A stretch of 64,000 nt of DNA from Geminicoccus harenae. GTDB taxonomy: Bacteria; Pseudomonadota; Alphaproteobacteria; Geminicoccales; Geminicoccaceae. Of the stretch, positions 17,742-27,133 are shown piece after piece. The number at the start of each line of letters is the position of its first letter. The first letter of the stretch is position 1. The notes beneath the pieces were generated by a model. That model did no database searches. It worked only from the letters and a program-made list of their open reading frames with translations, and had not been told where the DNA came from. The stretch is taken from NCBI RefSeq assembly GCF_019800005.1, contig NZ_JABGCL010000003.1, positions 216,393-280,392 on the forward strand, written 5' to 3'. The translations under genes were made by a program, and so were the position numbers.

Positions 17742-18506
17742 TCACTCCTGAGGGAAAGCGCTGGACTGGTGGGAAGCACGGGACTTGATGCCGACTTCGG
17801 CCGGCACCGGCATGGCTGGATCGTCCGCCGGAACGGGCATGCTCTCGAAGGCAGTGAGAAAGTCCCGGCGCAGCTGCTCGAACGACCATTCCGACCAGCC
17901 GGATGGCCAGGACATCGCGACATCGCCAGGCAGCATGCCGGCCTGGCCGCGTACCTGGCAGCTGCCGGAGCCGGGGCTGGTCCCGGCCAGCAGGGCCGTC
18001 ATCGGCTCCACCAGTTCCGGCGCCACCGTCACGACCAGTTCCTGATCGGCCGGCAGCTCCGCCAGCGTCCGGCCCACCGCATCGGCCATGACTTCGGCCG
18101 TGGCCCGGCCGCAGAGCTGGTCGAGGCAGGTGCGGGCCAGGGTGGCGAACAGGCCAGTGGCCTCACGGGCGGCCGCATCGGCCACGGCGCGCCTGGCCGC
18201 CTGCAGTTCGGCCAGCTGGTCAGCCAGCCGTTGCGCCACGCGCAGCAGGGCTGCCTCGGTGCTGGCGGCCATGGCGCGCCTGGCGGCGGCATCGGCCCGG
18301 GCGGCGGCCCAGGCCATCGCCCGCGCCAGTTCCTCTTCGCCGAAGGCGGGCTCTGCTGCGACCGGGCAGACGGGTGCGGGTGTCGCAGCCTCGATGGGCG
18401 ACGCCGCCGGCCCGGTGAGGTCGGGGAAGACGAAGCGCACCATCCGGGTGCTGGCCGGGAACAGGCCAGGCTCGACGGCAATGGAACCGGGTGCCACGTC
18501 GCGCAT
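17742..18506 (-). CDS. fliH: Putative flagellar assembly protein FliH
   Basis: Cytoplasmic partner of the FliI export ATPase (254 aa), assigned mainly by position between fliG and fliN. Residues about 70-150 are Ala/Arg/Glu-rich and strongly helical (REATGLF and similar heptads), as in FliH, and the C-terminal part has ELVVTVAPELVEPM followed by a CQVRGQAGMLPGDVAMSWPS strand pair resembling the FliH/YscL tail. The ATG at 18506 follows the fliG stop by one base; a longer reading from 18545 would overlap fliG. FliH is poorly conserved, so the symbol is less secure than for its neighbours. Confidence 0.72.
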   Translation of the reverse strand: MRDVAPGSIAVEPGLFPASTRMVRFVFPDLTGPAASPIEAATPAPVCPVAAEPAFGEEELARAMAWAAARADAAARRAMAASTEAALLRVAQRLADQLAELQAARRAVADAAAREATGLFATLARTCLDQLCGRATAEVMADAVGRTLAELPADQELVVTVAPELVEPMTALLAGTSPGSGSCQVRGQAGMLPGDVAMSWPSGWSEWSFEQLRRDFLTAFESMPVPADDPAMPVPAEVGIKSRASHQSSAFPQE

Positions 18507-18507
18507 C

Positions 18508-19530
18508 TTAGTAGACCAGCTGGTCGTTCTTGTCGTCGGCGACATAGATCTCGCCGGCGGCCGCCAGATCCTTGGCGGTGTTGACCAGGAACTGCTGCGC
18601 CTCCTCGACGTCCTTGAGCCGCACCGGGCCCATCGCGGCCATGTCGTCCTTCAGGATCTTGCCGGCGCGCTCCGACATGTTGCCGAGGATCAGGTCCTTC
18701 AGCTGCTCGCTGGCCCCCTTGAGCGCCAGGCCGATGCGCTCGTTGCCGACGCTGCGGATCAGCGTCTGGACCCCGGCGGCGTCCAGACGCACCAGATCCT
18801 CGAAGGTGAACATCAGCGCCTTGATCCGGTCGGCCGATTCCTTGTCGCGCTCCTCCAGCGAGGTGATCAGCCGGCTCTCGGTCTGCCGGTCGAGGAAGTT
18901 GAAGATCTCCGCCATCACCTCGTGATTGTCGCGCCGGTTGGTGCGGGCGAGATTGCTCATGAACTCGGCACGCAGGGTGCGTTCTACATCGCCGATGATC
19001 TCGTTCTGCACGACCTCCATGCGCAGCATGCGGGACACGACCTCGAGCGCGAAGTCGTCCGGCAGGTTCGCCAGCACCCGGGCCGCATGGGCGGCCTCGA
19101 TCCGGGAAAGCACCACGGCCACAGTCTGCGGGTACTCGTTCTTCAGGTAGGAGGCGAGCACCGCCTCGTTGACGTTGGCGAGCTTCTCCCAGACCGTGCG
19201 GCCGGCGGGCCCGCGGATCTCCTCCATGATCGCCTCGACCCGCTCGCTCTCCAGGAACGAGGCGAGCAGCCGCTCGGTCGCGTCATAACTGCCGACCACC
19301 CCGCTGGTGGCGCCGACCCGCTCGCAGAACTCACCCAGCACCCGCTCGACCGTCGGGCGGTCGGCCCGGCCGAGCGCCGACATCGCCTGGGACAGGGTGC
19401 GGATGTCGTCGAACTCCAGGCTCTCCATGAGGCGTCGCGAGCGGTCGGGGTCGAGCGAGAGCATCAGCACCGCCGCCTTGTCGATCCCGCTCATCGCGGC
19501 GGGGGTCAGGGTCACCAGCTGGTTGCCCAT
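18508..19530 (-). CDS. fliG: Flagellar motor switch protein FliG
   Basis: C-ring torque protein (340 aa) that binds the MS ring and the stator. It has the N-terminal FliF-binding domain ([20 protein letters not shown]), the middle EHPQT-equivalent loop [16 protein letters not shown] near residue 120, and the C-terminal torque domain with [20 protein letters not shown] and the charged [20 protein letters not shown] helix. The ATG at 19530 has GGAG upstream and follows the fliF stop by one base; a TTG twelve bases upstream would overlap fliF. Length and motifs are standard. Confidence 0.97.
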   Translation of the reverse strand: MGNQLVTLTPAAMSGIDKAAVLMLSLDPDRSRRLMESLEFDDIRTLSQAMSALGRADRPTVERVLGEFCERVGATSGVVGSYDATERLLASFLESERVEAIMEEIRGPAGRTVWEKLANVNEAVLASYLKNEYPQTVAVVLSRIEAAHAARVLANLPDDFALEVVSRMLRMEVVQNEIIGDVERTLRAEFMSNLARTNRRDNHEVMAEIFNFLDRQTESRLITSLEERDKESADRIKALMFTFEDLVRLDAAGVQTLIRSVGNERIGLALKGASEQLKDLILGNMSERAGKILKDDMAAMGPVRLKDVEEAQQFLVNTAKDLAAAGEIYVADDKNDQLVY

Positions 19531-19531
19531 G

Positions 19532-21265
19532 TCATTCTCCAAGCCAGGTGCGGATCATCTTGACCGCCTCGTCCAGCCGCTCGTCGACGATCCGCACCAC
19601 CGCGTGCAGGAGCTGGTCGTGCGGTGCGGGCGATCCCGGGGCCGGCAGCCGGCGCTGCGGATCGTCGCCGGCAGCCTCGCCATGGCCGGTCACGGCCTCG
19701 GCGGACGGCCCGCCTGCCGGCCCATTCGCGGGCCCTGCCGCCAGAAGCGGCACGGTGCCGGCCTGGTTGACGAGCGAAGCCGTTTCGGCGCCGTTGGAGG
19801 GCGGCAGCAGCCGGTTCAGGACGGGGCGGACCCCGAAGAAGACGACCGCGAGCGTCAGGAGCGCCAGGAGGCCGAGCTCGCTCCAGCGGGCACCATCGAT
19901 CCCGAGCTGCTCCAGGAGGCCGGGCTCGGGCAGGGGGGGCACCGTTGTCTCGACGAAGCGGCGGCTGACGATACGGAACACGTCGCCGCGCGCCTCGTCG
20001 AAGCCCGCGGCGCCCTTGGCGAGCGCCTCCAGCTCGGCCAACTCTTCAACGGAGCGAGGTGCATAGCCGACGGTGCCGTCGGGGCCGGGCACGCGTAGGC
20101 CATCGACCTGGACGGCGATGGACAGGCGGCGAATGCCGCCCGGGCGCTGCACCTCGTTGCGCACGGTGCGCGAGATCTCGAAGTTGACGGTTTCCTCGCT
20201 GCGGTTGCTGCGCTCCCGGCTGCCGGCGGACGCACCGGCCGGGGCCGCCGCGGTCGGCAGGTTGCTCGTCACCGAGACGGGCTGATCCGCATCGGTCTCG
20301 TCGCGACTGGAGTCTTCCTCGACCGTCTGGGTGCTGCGGGCGACCTGGCTCTGCGGATCGAAGGTCTCGGCAGTGGTGGTGACCTGGTCGAAGTTCATCT
20401 CGACCGTCACTTCCGCATCGACCCCGCCCAGGCCGACCGTCCGCTCCAGGAGCTGCACGACCTTCTGCTTGATCCTGGCCTCGTAGCCGCTGCGCAGCTC
20501 ATCGATCTCGCCGGGGAACATCGCCGCCTCGCCGGCCTCGCCCGAGCGCGCCAGGAGGTTGCCGCGGTCGTCCACGATGGTGATGGCAGATGGGTCCAGC
20601 CCGGGAACGGCCGCGGCGACCAGGTTGCGGATCGCCTGGACCTGCCGGCCGTCCAGCCCGCTGCCGCCGCGCAGGCCCAGCACCACCGAGGCACTGGGCC
20701 TGGCCTCGTCGCGGCGGAACAGCGAGCGCTCCGGCTGGACGATGTGGACCCGGGCGGCACGGACCGGCTGGAGCGTCGTGATCGAGCGCGCGAGCTCGCC
20801 TTCCATGGCGCGGCGCAGATTGACGTTCGACAGGAAGTCGGTCTGGCCGAAGCTGCTGCCCTGGTCGAAGATCTCGTAGCCCACGACATTGCCCTGGGGC
20901 ATGCCGTCCGCGGCCAGATCCATGCGCAGCCCGCCGATCCGGTCCTGCGGCACCATGATCGCGTCGCCTGCGGCGTTCAGCCGATAGGCCACGCCCTGTG
21001 CCTGGAGGCGTTCGGTGATCAGCCGGGCATCCTCCGGGCGCAGCTCCGCGTAGAGCAGCGCGAAGGACGGCTCGAGCGCCCGGCTCGCCACGAACGCGAA
21101 GAACATGACGAAGCCCAGGAGGATCGTGCCGAGCGCCAGGAGGCGGGCCGGCCCCAGCGCCTGCGCCGCGGCCATGGCCGCCTGCAGGCGCCCGGCTGCT
21201 CCGCCGGCTGGCCCGCCTGATGCTGGTACTGTGCCGATCGAGGGCGATGGAGTGGCTATGTCCAT
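19532..21265 (-). CDS. fliF: Flagellar M-ring protein FliF
   Basis: Membrane ring on which the basal body is built (577 aa). It has a first membrane span at residues about 42-62 ([17 protein letters not shown]), two ring-building domains ([45 protein letters not shown]), a Ser/Thr/Gln-rich loop, a second span near 465-485 ([20 protein letters not shown]) and a C-terminal FliG-binding helix ([20 protein letters not shown]). A consensus CtrA box lies 64 bp upstream of the ATG at 21265, so fliF probably starts its own cell-cycle-regulated transcript running through fliG-fliH-fliN-flbD and beyond. Confidence 0.97.
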   Translation of the reverse strand: MDIATPSPSIGTVPASGGPAGGAAGRLQAAMAAAQALGPARLLALGTILLGFVMFFAFVASRALEPSFALLYAELRPEDARLITERLQAQGVAYRLNAAGDAIMVPQDRIGGLRMDLAADGMPQGNVVGYEIFDQGSSFGQTDFLSNVNLRRAMEGELARSITTLQPVRAARVHIVQPERSLFRRDEARPSASVVLGLRGGSGLDGRQVQAIRNLVAAAVPGLDPSAITIVDDRGNLLARSGEAGEAAMFPGEIDELRSGYEARIKQKVVQLLERTVGLGGVDAEVTVEMNFDQVTTTAETFDPQSQVARSTQTVEEDSSRDETDADQPVSVTSNLPTAAAPAGASAGSRERSNRSEETVNFEISRTVRNEVQRPGGIRRLSIAVQVDGLRVPGPDGTVGYAPRSVEELAELEALAKGAAGFDEARGDVFRIVSRRFVETTVPPLPEPGLLEQLGIDGARWSELGLLALLTLAVVFFGVRPVLNRLLPPSNGAETASLVNQAGTVPLLAAGPANGPAGGPSAEAVTGHGEAAGDDPQRRLPAPGSPAPHDQLLHAVVRIVDERLDEAVKMIRTWLGE

Positions 21266-21328
21266 GGGTCCCGGGTCACTCGTCGGCAGCAGGTTGCCGC
21301 CCTGACCCGGAACCTAGGCCCGGACTGG

Positions 21329-21343
21329 TTAAGTGCGGGTTAA
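21329..21343 (-). promoter_or_regulatory. CtrA-binding site (TTAA-N7-TTAA) upstream of fliF
   Basis: On the minus strand the site reads TTAA-CCCGCAC-TTAAC, a full match to the CtrA consensus TTAA-N7-TTAAC. It is centred about 70 bp upstream of the fliF ATG and 39 bp past the sciP stop. CtrA controls early flagellar genes such as the fliF operon in Caulobacter and relatives. Confidence 0.75.
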
Positions 21344-21374
21344 CGGCCGGGCAGCTTCCAGCCCGGTACCGGCT

Positions 21375-21674
21375 TCAGGAGTGGCCTCGCTCACGGTCAC
21401 GACGCTTGATTGCCTGGATCTGGGTGACGCGCAGGCCGCCCAGGCCGTGACGCTGGATGGCGTTCTGCCAGATCTCGAATTCTTCCGCCGAGATGCTGTA
21501 GCGGGTGCAGGCGGCTTCCTGGGACAGGATGCCGGCCTGGACCGCGGCCACGACCTCGGCCTTGCGCCGCGCCACCCAGCGCCTGGTGTCGCTGGGTGGC
21601 AGGTCCTCGAGGCGCAGGAGCGTGCCGTTCGGGCCGACGGCGGCCTGGACCGGTGCGCCCATCGTTCTGGACAT
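21375..21674 (-). CDS. sciP: SciP, DUF1153-family CtrA antagonist
   Basis: Small helix-turn-helix protein (99 aa) that, in Caulobacter, binds CtrA and blocks transcription from CtrA promoters. The family core is present: LLRLEDLPPSDTRRWVARRK, VQAGILSQEAACTRYSISAE and EFEIWQNAIQRHGLGGLRVT, ending close to the usual length. The ATG at 21674 has AGGAG six bases upstream, whereas a longer reading from 21785 enters an AT-rich leader. It sits between flgE and fliF on the same strand, next to the CtrA box, so it may tune the downstream fliF transcript. Confidence 0.9.
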   Translation of the reverse strand: MSRTMGAPVQAAVGPNGTLLRLEDLPPSDTRRWVARRKAEVVAAVQAGILSQEAACTRYSISAEEFEIWQNAIQRHGLGGLRVTQIQAIKRRDRERGHS

Positions 21675-21803
21675 CGTGGTTCTCCTATGACAGCCGACGC
21701 GTTTCCATGAAGCTGGAATACTGCCCGCTTCCCTAACCGCCTGATAAGATAGATAGTAAATTAGAGTGGCAGGCGGGCGCGGCACCGTACCCGAATATTA
21801 TTG

Positions 21804-23150
21804 TCAGCGCTTGATGCGCATCAGCTCGTCGAGCATGTCGTCCGTGGTCGTGATCACCTTGGCATTGGCCGAATAGGCGCGTTGGGTCACGATCATCTTG
21901 GTGAACTCGTCGGCGAGGTCGACATTGGCCGCCTCCAGGGCGGCGGGCGAGATCTGCCCGGCACCGCCGCTGCCGGCGATCTGCAGGTTCGCGTCGCCGG
22001 AATCGCGGGTCATCGCGAATACGTTGCCGGACCGGGGCTGCAGGGCGCTCGGGTTCGCGAAGGTGGCGACCGGGATCTGGAAGATCCGGCGCACCTCGCC
22101 GTTGGAGAAGGCCGCCTCGACGAACCCGTCCTCGTCGATCCGCACCGCGTTCAACTCGCCGAAGCCGGCACCGTCCTTGGTGACGAACGAGACCGCGCTC
22201 TCGCCGGCGAACTGGGTCAGCCCGTCGGTCCCACCGATCGCACCCCAGTCGATCACGATGGACGAATCGGCAGAGTTGATCGAGTTCAGCCAGTCGATGC
22301 CGATGGGATCGCCGGCCACGGCACTGGCGGGATAGGTCGGCGTGATGGCGAGGCTGGCGATGCTGCCATTGCCGTTGAAGCTCACCGTGCCCGAGCCCAG
22401 CAGACCATTCGGATGGGCGCCGCTCTCGATGTCGGCGGTGTCGGCGTAGAGCTCGACGCTCCAGGTCGCGGCACCCGGCGTGCGCAGGAAGGCCATGGTG
22501 ATGCTGCGGGCGTTGCCCAGGCTGTCATAGACCTGGATCTGCCGCTTGAAGTCGGGCGCGGTCCCGCCCGCTCCATTGGTCGCGGCATATTCCGCCATGT
22601 CGCCGGAAGCATAGGCGCCGGTATGGATCGCCTGGCCGGAATCGAGGTTGGCACCCAGCTTGAGCTGTGCCGTGGCGACCGTGGTGGCGTTGAGATCACG
22701 CACGTTGACCGGCTGGGTGACGTTGATGTCGAGCGGTTGCTCGCTGGTGTCGAGCTTCCAGCCCAGCAGGTAGAAGCCGTTGGCGCTGCGCAGATAGCCG
22801 TCCGCGTCCGGCGTGAACGAGCCGGCCCTCGTGTAGAGCGGGGGCGAGTTGCCGCCCGGGTCCTGGGCGACCACGAAGAAGCCGTTGCCGACGATGGCGG
22901 CATCGGTGGCCGAGCCGGTGGCCTGGACCAGGCCCTGCTTCTCCACCAGGAACCTGGTAGAGTGCTGGACACCGCCGGGGCTGAAGGCCCGCTGCTGGTC
23001 GGGGCTCACCACCAGCGAGGCGAAGTTGGACACGCCGCCCTTGTAGCCGATCGTGCTGACGTTCGCGACATTATCGGAGATGACGGACATCGAGCGGCTC
23101 TGCGCCGCCAAGCCGGACACGCCGGTGAACAGGGAACCGAACAGGCTCAT
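21804..23150 (-). CDS. flgE: Flagellar hook protein FlgE
   Basis: Hook subunit exported by the flagellar type III system (448 aa). N-terminal rod/hook signature: FTGVSGLAAQSRSMSVISDN with VSTIGYKGG. A FlgE/F/G middle with the hook D1/D2 regions (IVGNGFFVVAQD, YTRAGSFTPDADGYL) follows, and the C-terminal coiled helix is EAANVDLADEFTKMIVTQRA with YSANAKVITTTDDMLDEL. Ser/Thr/Gly-rich central domains are longer than in short-hook enterobacterial homologues of about 400 aa. It is in one unit with flgD and fliK. Confidence 0.96.
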   Translation of the reverse strand: MSLFGSLFTGVSGLAAQSRSMSVISDNVANVSTIGYKGGVSNFASLVVSPDQQRAFSPGGVQHSTRFLVEKQGLVQATGSATDAAIVGNGFFVVAQDPGGNSPPLYTRAGSFTPDADGYLRSANGFYLLGWKLDTSEQPLDINVTQPVNVRDLNATTVATAQLKLGANLDSGQAIHTGAYASGDMAEYAATNGAGGTAPDFKRQIQVYDSLGNARSITMAFLRTPGAATWSVELYADTADIESGAHPNGLLGSGTVSFNGNGSIASLAITPTYPASAVAGDPIGIDWLNSINSADSSIVIDWGAIGGTDGLTQFAGESAVSFVTKDGAGFGELNAVRIDEDGFVEAAFSNGEVRRIFQIPVATFANPSALQPRSGNVFAMTRDSGDANLQIAGSGGAGQISPAALEAANVDLADEFTKMIVTQRAYSANAKVITTTDDMLDELMRIKR

Positions 23151-23204
23151 GTCGAGATGGTCCTTGCGCGAAGGTGGGAATGGAGCTGCCGATGCCGGGC
23201 TCGA

Positions 23205-23882
23205 TCAGCCGCCCGGCCGGGCGATCGCGGTGATATCGGTGAGCGGCACGTCGACGCCGCTGACCGACAGGGTCGGCTGGTCGGCCGCGGGGTCGATCGC
23301 ATCGACCGTGCCGTACAGGTACTGGGTGACGTCGAGGGCCTTGCCGTCCAGCGTCTGGGCGGCGACCGCTACCCGGTAGGTCTCGGCGGGCGCCCGGCCG
23401 CCGCTGGAGGTCGCGCCGTCCCAGGCGACCTGATGCCGGCCCGCGGCGGTGGGGCCGCGGGTCTCCGCGACCAGGGTGCCGGACCCGTCATAGATCTTGA
23501 TGGACACCGAGGCAGCCGCGGCCGGCAGCTCATAGCTGATCCTGCCGGAGCCCTCGCTGCCCAGGGCCATCCGGTTACTCTTCGCCTGCACGGTGGTGCC
23601 GAGATAGCCGAGCATCGTGGTCTGGCGGGTGCCCTGCACCAGGCCGATCAACTGCTCCAGGCTGTCATTGGTCTTGATCGACTGCTCGACCGAGGTGAAC
23701 TGGACGAGCTGCTGGGTGAAGGTCTCCGTATCCATCGGCGACAGCGGATCCTGGTTCTTCAGCTGGGTCGTCAGCAGCGTGAGGAAGTTGTCGAAATGGT
23801 CGGTGAGCTTGGTGGCAGCCGACCTGGCGGCGCTGCCACTGCCGTCGGGCAGGGCGGCGAGCGTGGATTCGATGGCGGACAT
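23205..23882 (-). CDS. flgD: Flagellar hook assembly (cap) protein FlgD
   Basis: Scaffold that caps the growing hook (225 aa). The conserved N-terminal part has FDNFLTLLTTQLKNQDPLSP with MDTETFTQQLVQFTSVEQSI near residues 29-70. The C-terminal part has the Ig/tudor-type pair (ELPAAAASVSIKIYDGSGTL and TYRVAVAAQTLDG) that occurs in FlgD. It lies 14 bases after fliK and 54 before flgE. Confidence 0.96.
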   Translation of the reverse strand: MSAIESTLAALPDGSGSAARSAATKLTDHFDNFLTLLTTQLKNQDPLSPMDTETFTQQLVQFTSVEQSIKTNDSLEQLIGLVQGTRQTTMLGYLGTTVQAKSNRMALGSEGSGRISYELPAAAASVSIKIYDGSGTLVAETRGPTAAGRHQVAWDGATSSGGRAPAETYRVAVAAQTLDGKALDVTQYLYGTVDAIDPAADQPTLSVSGVDVPLTDITAIARPGG

Positions 23883-23896
23883 GGGCGGGCCTCTGG

Positions 23897-25417
23897 CTAG
23901 AGGACGAGATCGAACAGGCCGGTAGTCGGCCGCAGGGCAGCGGGTACTGGTTCATCCGGCAGCACCGCCAGCGGCGCGGTCGGGCCGGACGGCGGCCCGG
24001 ACGGGCCGGACGGCGGCCCATGCCCGCCCGGGCCACGCTCGGGCTGCTGCCCGCCCTGCTGCCCGGACGTGCCGAGGTCGAAGGTCAGGGCGTCGGAGCC
24101 GGCGAGGCTCAGGCCGGTCGCGGTGAGCGCCCGCTCGATGCCCGGCGCGTGGCGCTGCAGGAGCTCGACCGTTTCCGGGCGGGCGGCACTGAGCACGGCA
24201 CGCACCCGCCGGTCCTGATCCACCACGACCCGGATCTGCACCACCCCCAGCTCGGCGAGATGGAGCTGCACCGACACGACCCGGCGGTCGCCCGACAGGC
24301 TCTGGGCGATGGTCGGTGCCAGCTGGGCCGCCGGATCAGCCTGCTGTGTCGCCCGCACATAGGCATCGCTGCCCCGGCCATAGGGTCCGTTCATTGCGGT
24401 TACGGCCGGTTCCGGGGACGGAGCCGGTCCCGGCGGCGGGGCCGCATCGGCCGGCAGCTTCCCGCCCTGGCTGTCGTCGGGTGCGGATCCGGTCGCGGGT
24501 GCCTGGGCGATCGCACCGGCCGGCTCGGCTGGACCGGGATCGGCACCCGCATCGGGCTGGCCGGCGGGCGGTGCTGCCGGGGACGAACTGGTGGCCGCAC
24601 CCGGCGTCGCCGGGGTGGAAAGCGGATCCGGCCCCGGCTGGCTCGCTGGCACCCCGGATGCACCGCTGGCGGTGATCTCGCTGGCGGTGGCGGTGCGTGC
24701 GGGGCTCCCGGCAGAAGTGACCGGGCTGGCGCGCAGCGGATGAAGCGCCGTTTCCGCTGACGCCACGGCTTGGCCGGCCTTGGCCGGAGTGTCCGGCAGC
24801 ACGGCCGCGTCCGGCGCTTCGGGCAGCACATCCCCGTGTGGTGCCGCAGCGGGCAAAGCGGCGTTGGCGGATTGCGCCGGCTCGGCGGGTGGCGGTGTGG
24901 CGGCGCCACCGGCTGACGAGCCGGCTGCCGGCGCCGTGGCCTGTGTGCCGGCAGGCAGGCCCGGTGCCGCCTGGGGCAGCACGGCCGGGATCAGCAGGGG
25001 CAGGGCAGCCAGCGGCGTGGCATCGACAGGTGGGGCTGCGTCGTCGGCCGGCGGCAGGTCGGCCGCAATGTCCGTCCCTTGGGGATCGGCGGGGGCTACT
25101 GCCTCGCCAGTGCGTGAGGGCGTCAACCCGCCGAGCGACCACGATTCGGCTGTGCCCGCGATGGCGCCCGCACCCGGGAGCGAGCCGTCCGCCACGATGG
25201 AGTCTGCCTGCACGGCGCCGGGGGCCGTGGCCATTGCCGGGGCTGGCATGACGTCCGGGCCCGCAGGGACAGCGTCACCTGCCTGGGCGACGGCGATGAA
25301 CTCGCCGAACGGCGTCGACTGCGTAGCCGGACGCGCCTGGGTGGCCTGGGCGGGAAGCGGACCGCTGGCCGACGGCAGGGCAGGGCCGGGTGGGAAGAGA
25401 GCGGCAGGGTCGGGCAT
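23897..25417 (-). CDS. fliK: Flagellar hook-length control protein FliK
   Basis: Secreted ruler and substrate-specificity switch protein (506 aa). The first two thirds are low-complexity Ala/Pro/Gly, as usual for FliK. The C-terminal switch domain near residues 360-450 is recognisable: DRRVVSVQLHLAELGVVQIR, VVDQDRRVRAVLSAARPETV and LLQRHAPGIERALTATGLSL, followed by a Gly/Pro/Gln tail. I chose the ATG at 25417 because an upstream GTG at 25459 lies inside the sigma-54 promoter. It is the first gene of the fliK-flgD-flgE unit. Confidence 0.88.
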   Translation of the reverse strand: MPDPAALFPPGPALPSASGPLPAQATQARPATQSTPFGEFIAVAQAGDAVPAGPDVMPAPAMATAPGAVQADSIVADGSLPGAGAIAGTAESWSLGGLTPSRTGEAVAPADPQGTDIAADLPPADDAAPPVDATPLAALPLLIPAVLPQAAPGLPAGTQATAPAAGSSAGGAATPPPAEPAQSANAALPAAAPHGDVLPEAPDAAVLPDTPAKAGQAVASAETALHPLRASPVTSAGSPARTATASEITASGASGVPASQPGPDPLSTPATPGAATSSSPAAPPAGQPDAGADPGPAEPAGAIAQAPATGSAPDDSQGGKLPADAAPPPGPAPSPEPAVTAMNGPYGRGSDAYVRATQQADPAAQLAPTIAQSLSGDRRVVSVQLHLAELGVVQIRVVVDQDRRVRAVLSAARPETVELLQRHAPGIERALTATGLSLAGSDALTFDLGTSGQQGGQQPERGPGGHGPPSGPSGPPSGPTAPLAVLPDEPVPAALRPTTGLFDLVL

Positions 25418-25451
25418 GCATCGGTCGCCGGTTGAACTCGGCGAACGAAGC

Positions 25452-25467
25452 AGCAACACCCGTGCCA
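25452..25467 (-). promoter_or_regulatory. Sigma-54 (RpoN) promoter for fliK-flgD-flgE
   Basis: The minus strand reads TGGCACGGGTGTTGCT, a full match to the consensus TGGCACG-N4-TTGCW with the GG and GC elements 12 bp apart. The predicted transcript starts about 25 bp before the fliK ATG. The activator is probably FlbD, encoded in the same block. Confidence 0.85.
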
Positions 25468-25592
25468 GACTAGGCGCCGCCTGGAGATCGACGGTCAGGC
25501 CGTGCCGATGGGGGTACGAGCGCGATCCGACCCGGTACGGCAGGCCCGCATGGCGGCAGGATCTGCCCGGCAGCTATTGCCGGGCTACCGCC

Positions 25593-26036
25593 TCACTCCT
25601 CCCGGTAGGTCCGCTCGCGGCGCTCGTGGCGCTCCTGGGCCTCGATCGCCAGGGTGGCGATCGGCCGGGCCTCGAGCCGCCTGATCCCGATCGGCTCCTG
25701 GGTCTCCTCGCAATAGCCGTAGGAGCCTTCGTCGATCCGCCGCAGCGCCGCCTCGATCTTGCTCAGCAGCTTGCGCTCCCGGTCACGGGTCCGCAGCTCG
25801 AACGAGCGCTGGATCTCGGCACTCGCCCAGTCCGTGGCATCGGGAAGCCGGGTATCCTGCTCCTTCAGCTGCTTCAGAGTCTCGTCCGAACCGCGCAGGA
25901 TCTCGTCCCGCCAAGCCTGAAGCTTCTTGCGAAAATACGCTTCCTGCTTCGGGTTCATATAGGCTTCGTCGTCGGACGGGCGGTAGTCGTCGTCGATCTC
26001 GACGTAGTCGTTCACGATAGCGCCAATGTTGTTCAT
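25593..26036 (-). CDS. dksA: DksA/TraR-family RNA polymerase-binding protein
   Basis: Secondary-channel regulator that works with ppGpp (147 aa). It has the coiled-coil (YFRKKLQAWRDEILRGS to LRRIDEGSYG, about residues 34-108) with the tip acidic pair in PDATDWASAE. The globular end reads YGYCEETQEPIGIRRLEARP and ATLAIEAQERHERRE. Only one of the four zinc-finger cysteines is kept, as known for some alphaproteobacterial DksA proteins that work without zinc. It is on the same strand as fliK, 126 bp beyond the promoter, and is probably transcribed separately. Confidence 0.93.
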   Translation of the reverse strand: MNNIGAIVNDYVEIDDDYRPSDDEAYMNPKQEAYFRKKLQAWRDEILRGSDETLKQLKEQDTRLPDATDWASAEIQRSFELRTRDRERKLLSKIEAALRRIDEGSYGYCEETQEPIGIRRLEARPIATLAIEAQERHERRERTYREE

Positions 26037-26199
26037 CGCCCCTGCCTGAAAAAAAGGAAGTCAAGGACACTAGAACGCGCGTGCCATCTCAGGCACTACG
26101 TCCGCTTACCGATCCCGGCTCGCCACACCGAGATGGCGCTGGGTTAGTGAAAAGCTCTGGCACATGCAAGAACATCGACGCCACAATCATGGGATCGGC

Positions 26200-27084
26200 T
26201 CAGCCGTCGGCATAGGCGGGTATGCATGGTGCCGCATGACCGGCCGCCGCCGTGCGCGGTATCTCGATCTGATGCAGCATTCCGCCCAGGCCGTCATAGC
26301 AGCACAGCGGCGCCGCCACGGCAGGGTCTTCCAGGCCGAGCAGCGTCTTGATGGCGAGCGTGGCGGCAAGCCCCGCTATCGTCGCCGCCACCGGCCCCAG
26401 CACGCCTGAGCGGCTGCAGCTCGGCAACTGCCCCGGGCCGGGCGCCTCGGGGTAGATGCAGCGATAGCTCGGATGCGGCGCGCCCAGATAGGGGCGCAAC
26501 AGGATGAGCTGGCCGTCGAAGCCCTGCACCGAGGCGGAGACCAGCGGGATTCCGGCTGCCGCACAGGCATCGGCCACTAGGCTCCTGACCTCGAACTGAT
26601 CGGTGCCGTCCAGCACCAGGTCGACGCCCTTCAGCAGCGTGTCGACATTGCTCCGCTCGAGCTTCACCGGGAAGGGCTCGACCCGCAGGCCGGGAGCCTT
26701 GGCCGCCAGCCTTGCATCGGCGGCCCCGACCTTGGCCCGGCCGACATCGTCCGGGTCGAACAGGACCTGGCGGTGCAGGTTGGACAGCTCGACCTGGTCG
26801 TGGTCGATCAGGCGGAGCGTCCCGATCCCGGCTGCGGCCAGCAGGAGCGACGCCGGCGCGCCGATCCCCCCGACGCCGACCAGTGCGACCTTCGCGCGCA
26901 GCAGCCGATCCTGCCCGACGCCGCCCACCTCGCGCAGCACGATCTGGCGCGAGAACCGGGTCAGTTCCTCGTCCGTCCATTCCCGCAATGCCGTGGCTCC
27001 CAGGTAAAACTCACCCAGCAGATGGGTAGCCGCCGCCGTGGACGAAGGGCCGCCCGGTAACCGCGGCAACGGAATCTTAACCAT
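26200..27084 (-). CDS. HesA/MoeB/ThiF-family adenylyltransferase (E1-like)
   Basis: E1-like enzyme (294 aa) that adenylates the C-terminus of a small sulfur carrier such as MoaD or ThiS. Seen: the RFSRQIVLREVGGVGQDRL start of the domain near residue 46, the GVGGIGAPASLLLAAAGIG nucleotide loop, DHDQVELSNLHRQVLF, the GTDQF loop and PSCSRSGVLGPVAATIAGL. The usual first zinc CxxC is SYRC and the second region is CCYD, so the structural zinc site looks incomplete. No rhodanese domain is fused. The start is uncertain because the first 40 residues are outside the family; ATG 27084 is the best visible. It is divergent from the fliOP unit. Confidence 0.82.
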   Translation of the reverse strand: MVKIPLPRLPGGPSSTAAATHLLGEFYLGATALREWTDEELTRFSRQIVLREVGGVGQDRLLRAKVALVGVGGIGAPASLLLAAAGIGTLRLIDHDQVELSNLHRQVLFDPDDVGRAKVGAADARLAAKAPGLRVEPFPVKLERSNVDTLLKGVDLVLDGTDQFEVRSLVADACAAAGIPLVSASVQGFDGQLILLRPYLGAPHPSYRCIYPEAPGPGQLPSCSRSGVLGPVAATIAGLAATLAIKTLLGLEDPAVAAPLCCYDGLGGMLHQIEIPRTAAAGHAAPCIPAYADG

Positions 27085-27133
27085 CGCGCCCTCAAGATCC
27101 GGCCATGCAGCGAACCAGCCAGAAGGACGATGG

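Noticed and set aside
27076..27081. TTAACC half-site near the divergent MoeB/fliOP region
   Set aside because: Only one TTAA is present and no second half-site occurs at 7 bp, so CtrA control of fliOP is not supported.
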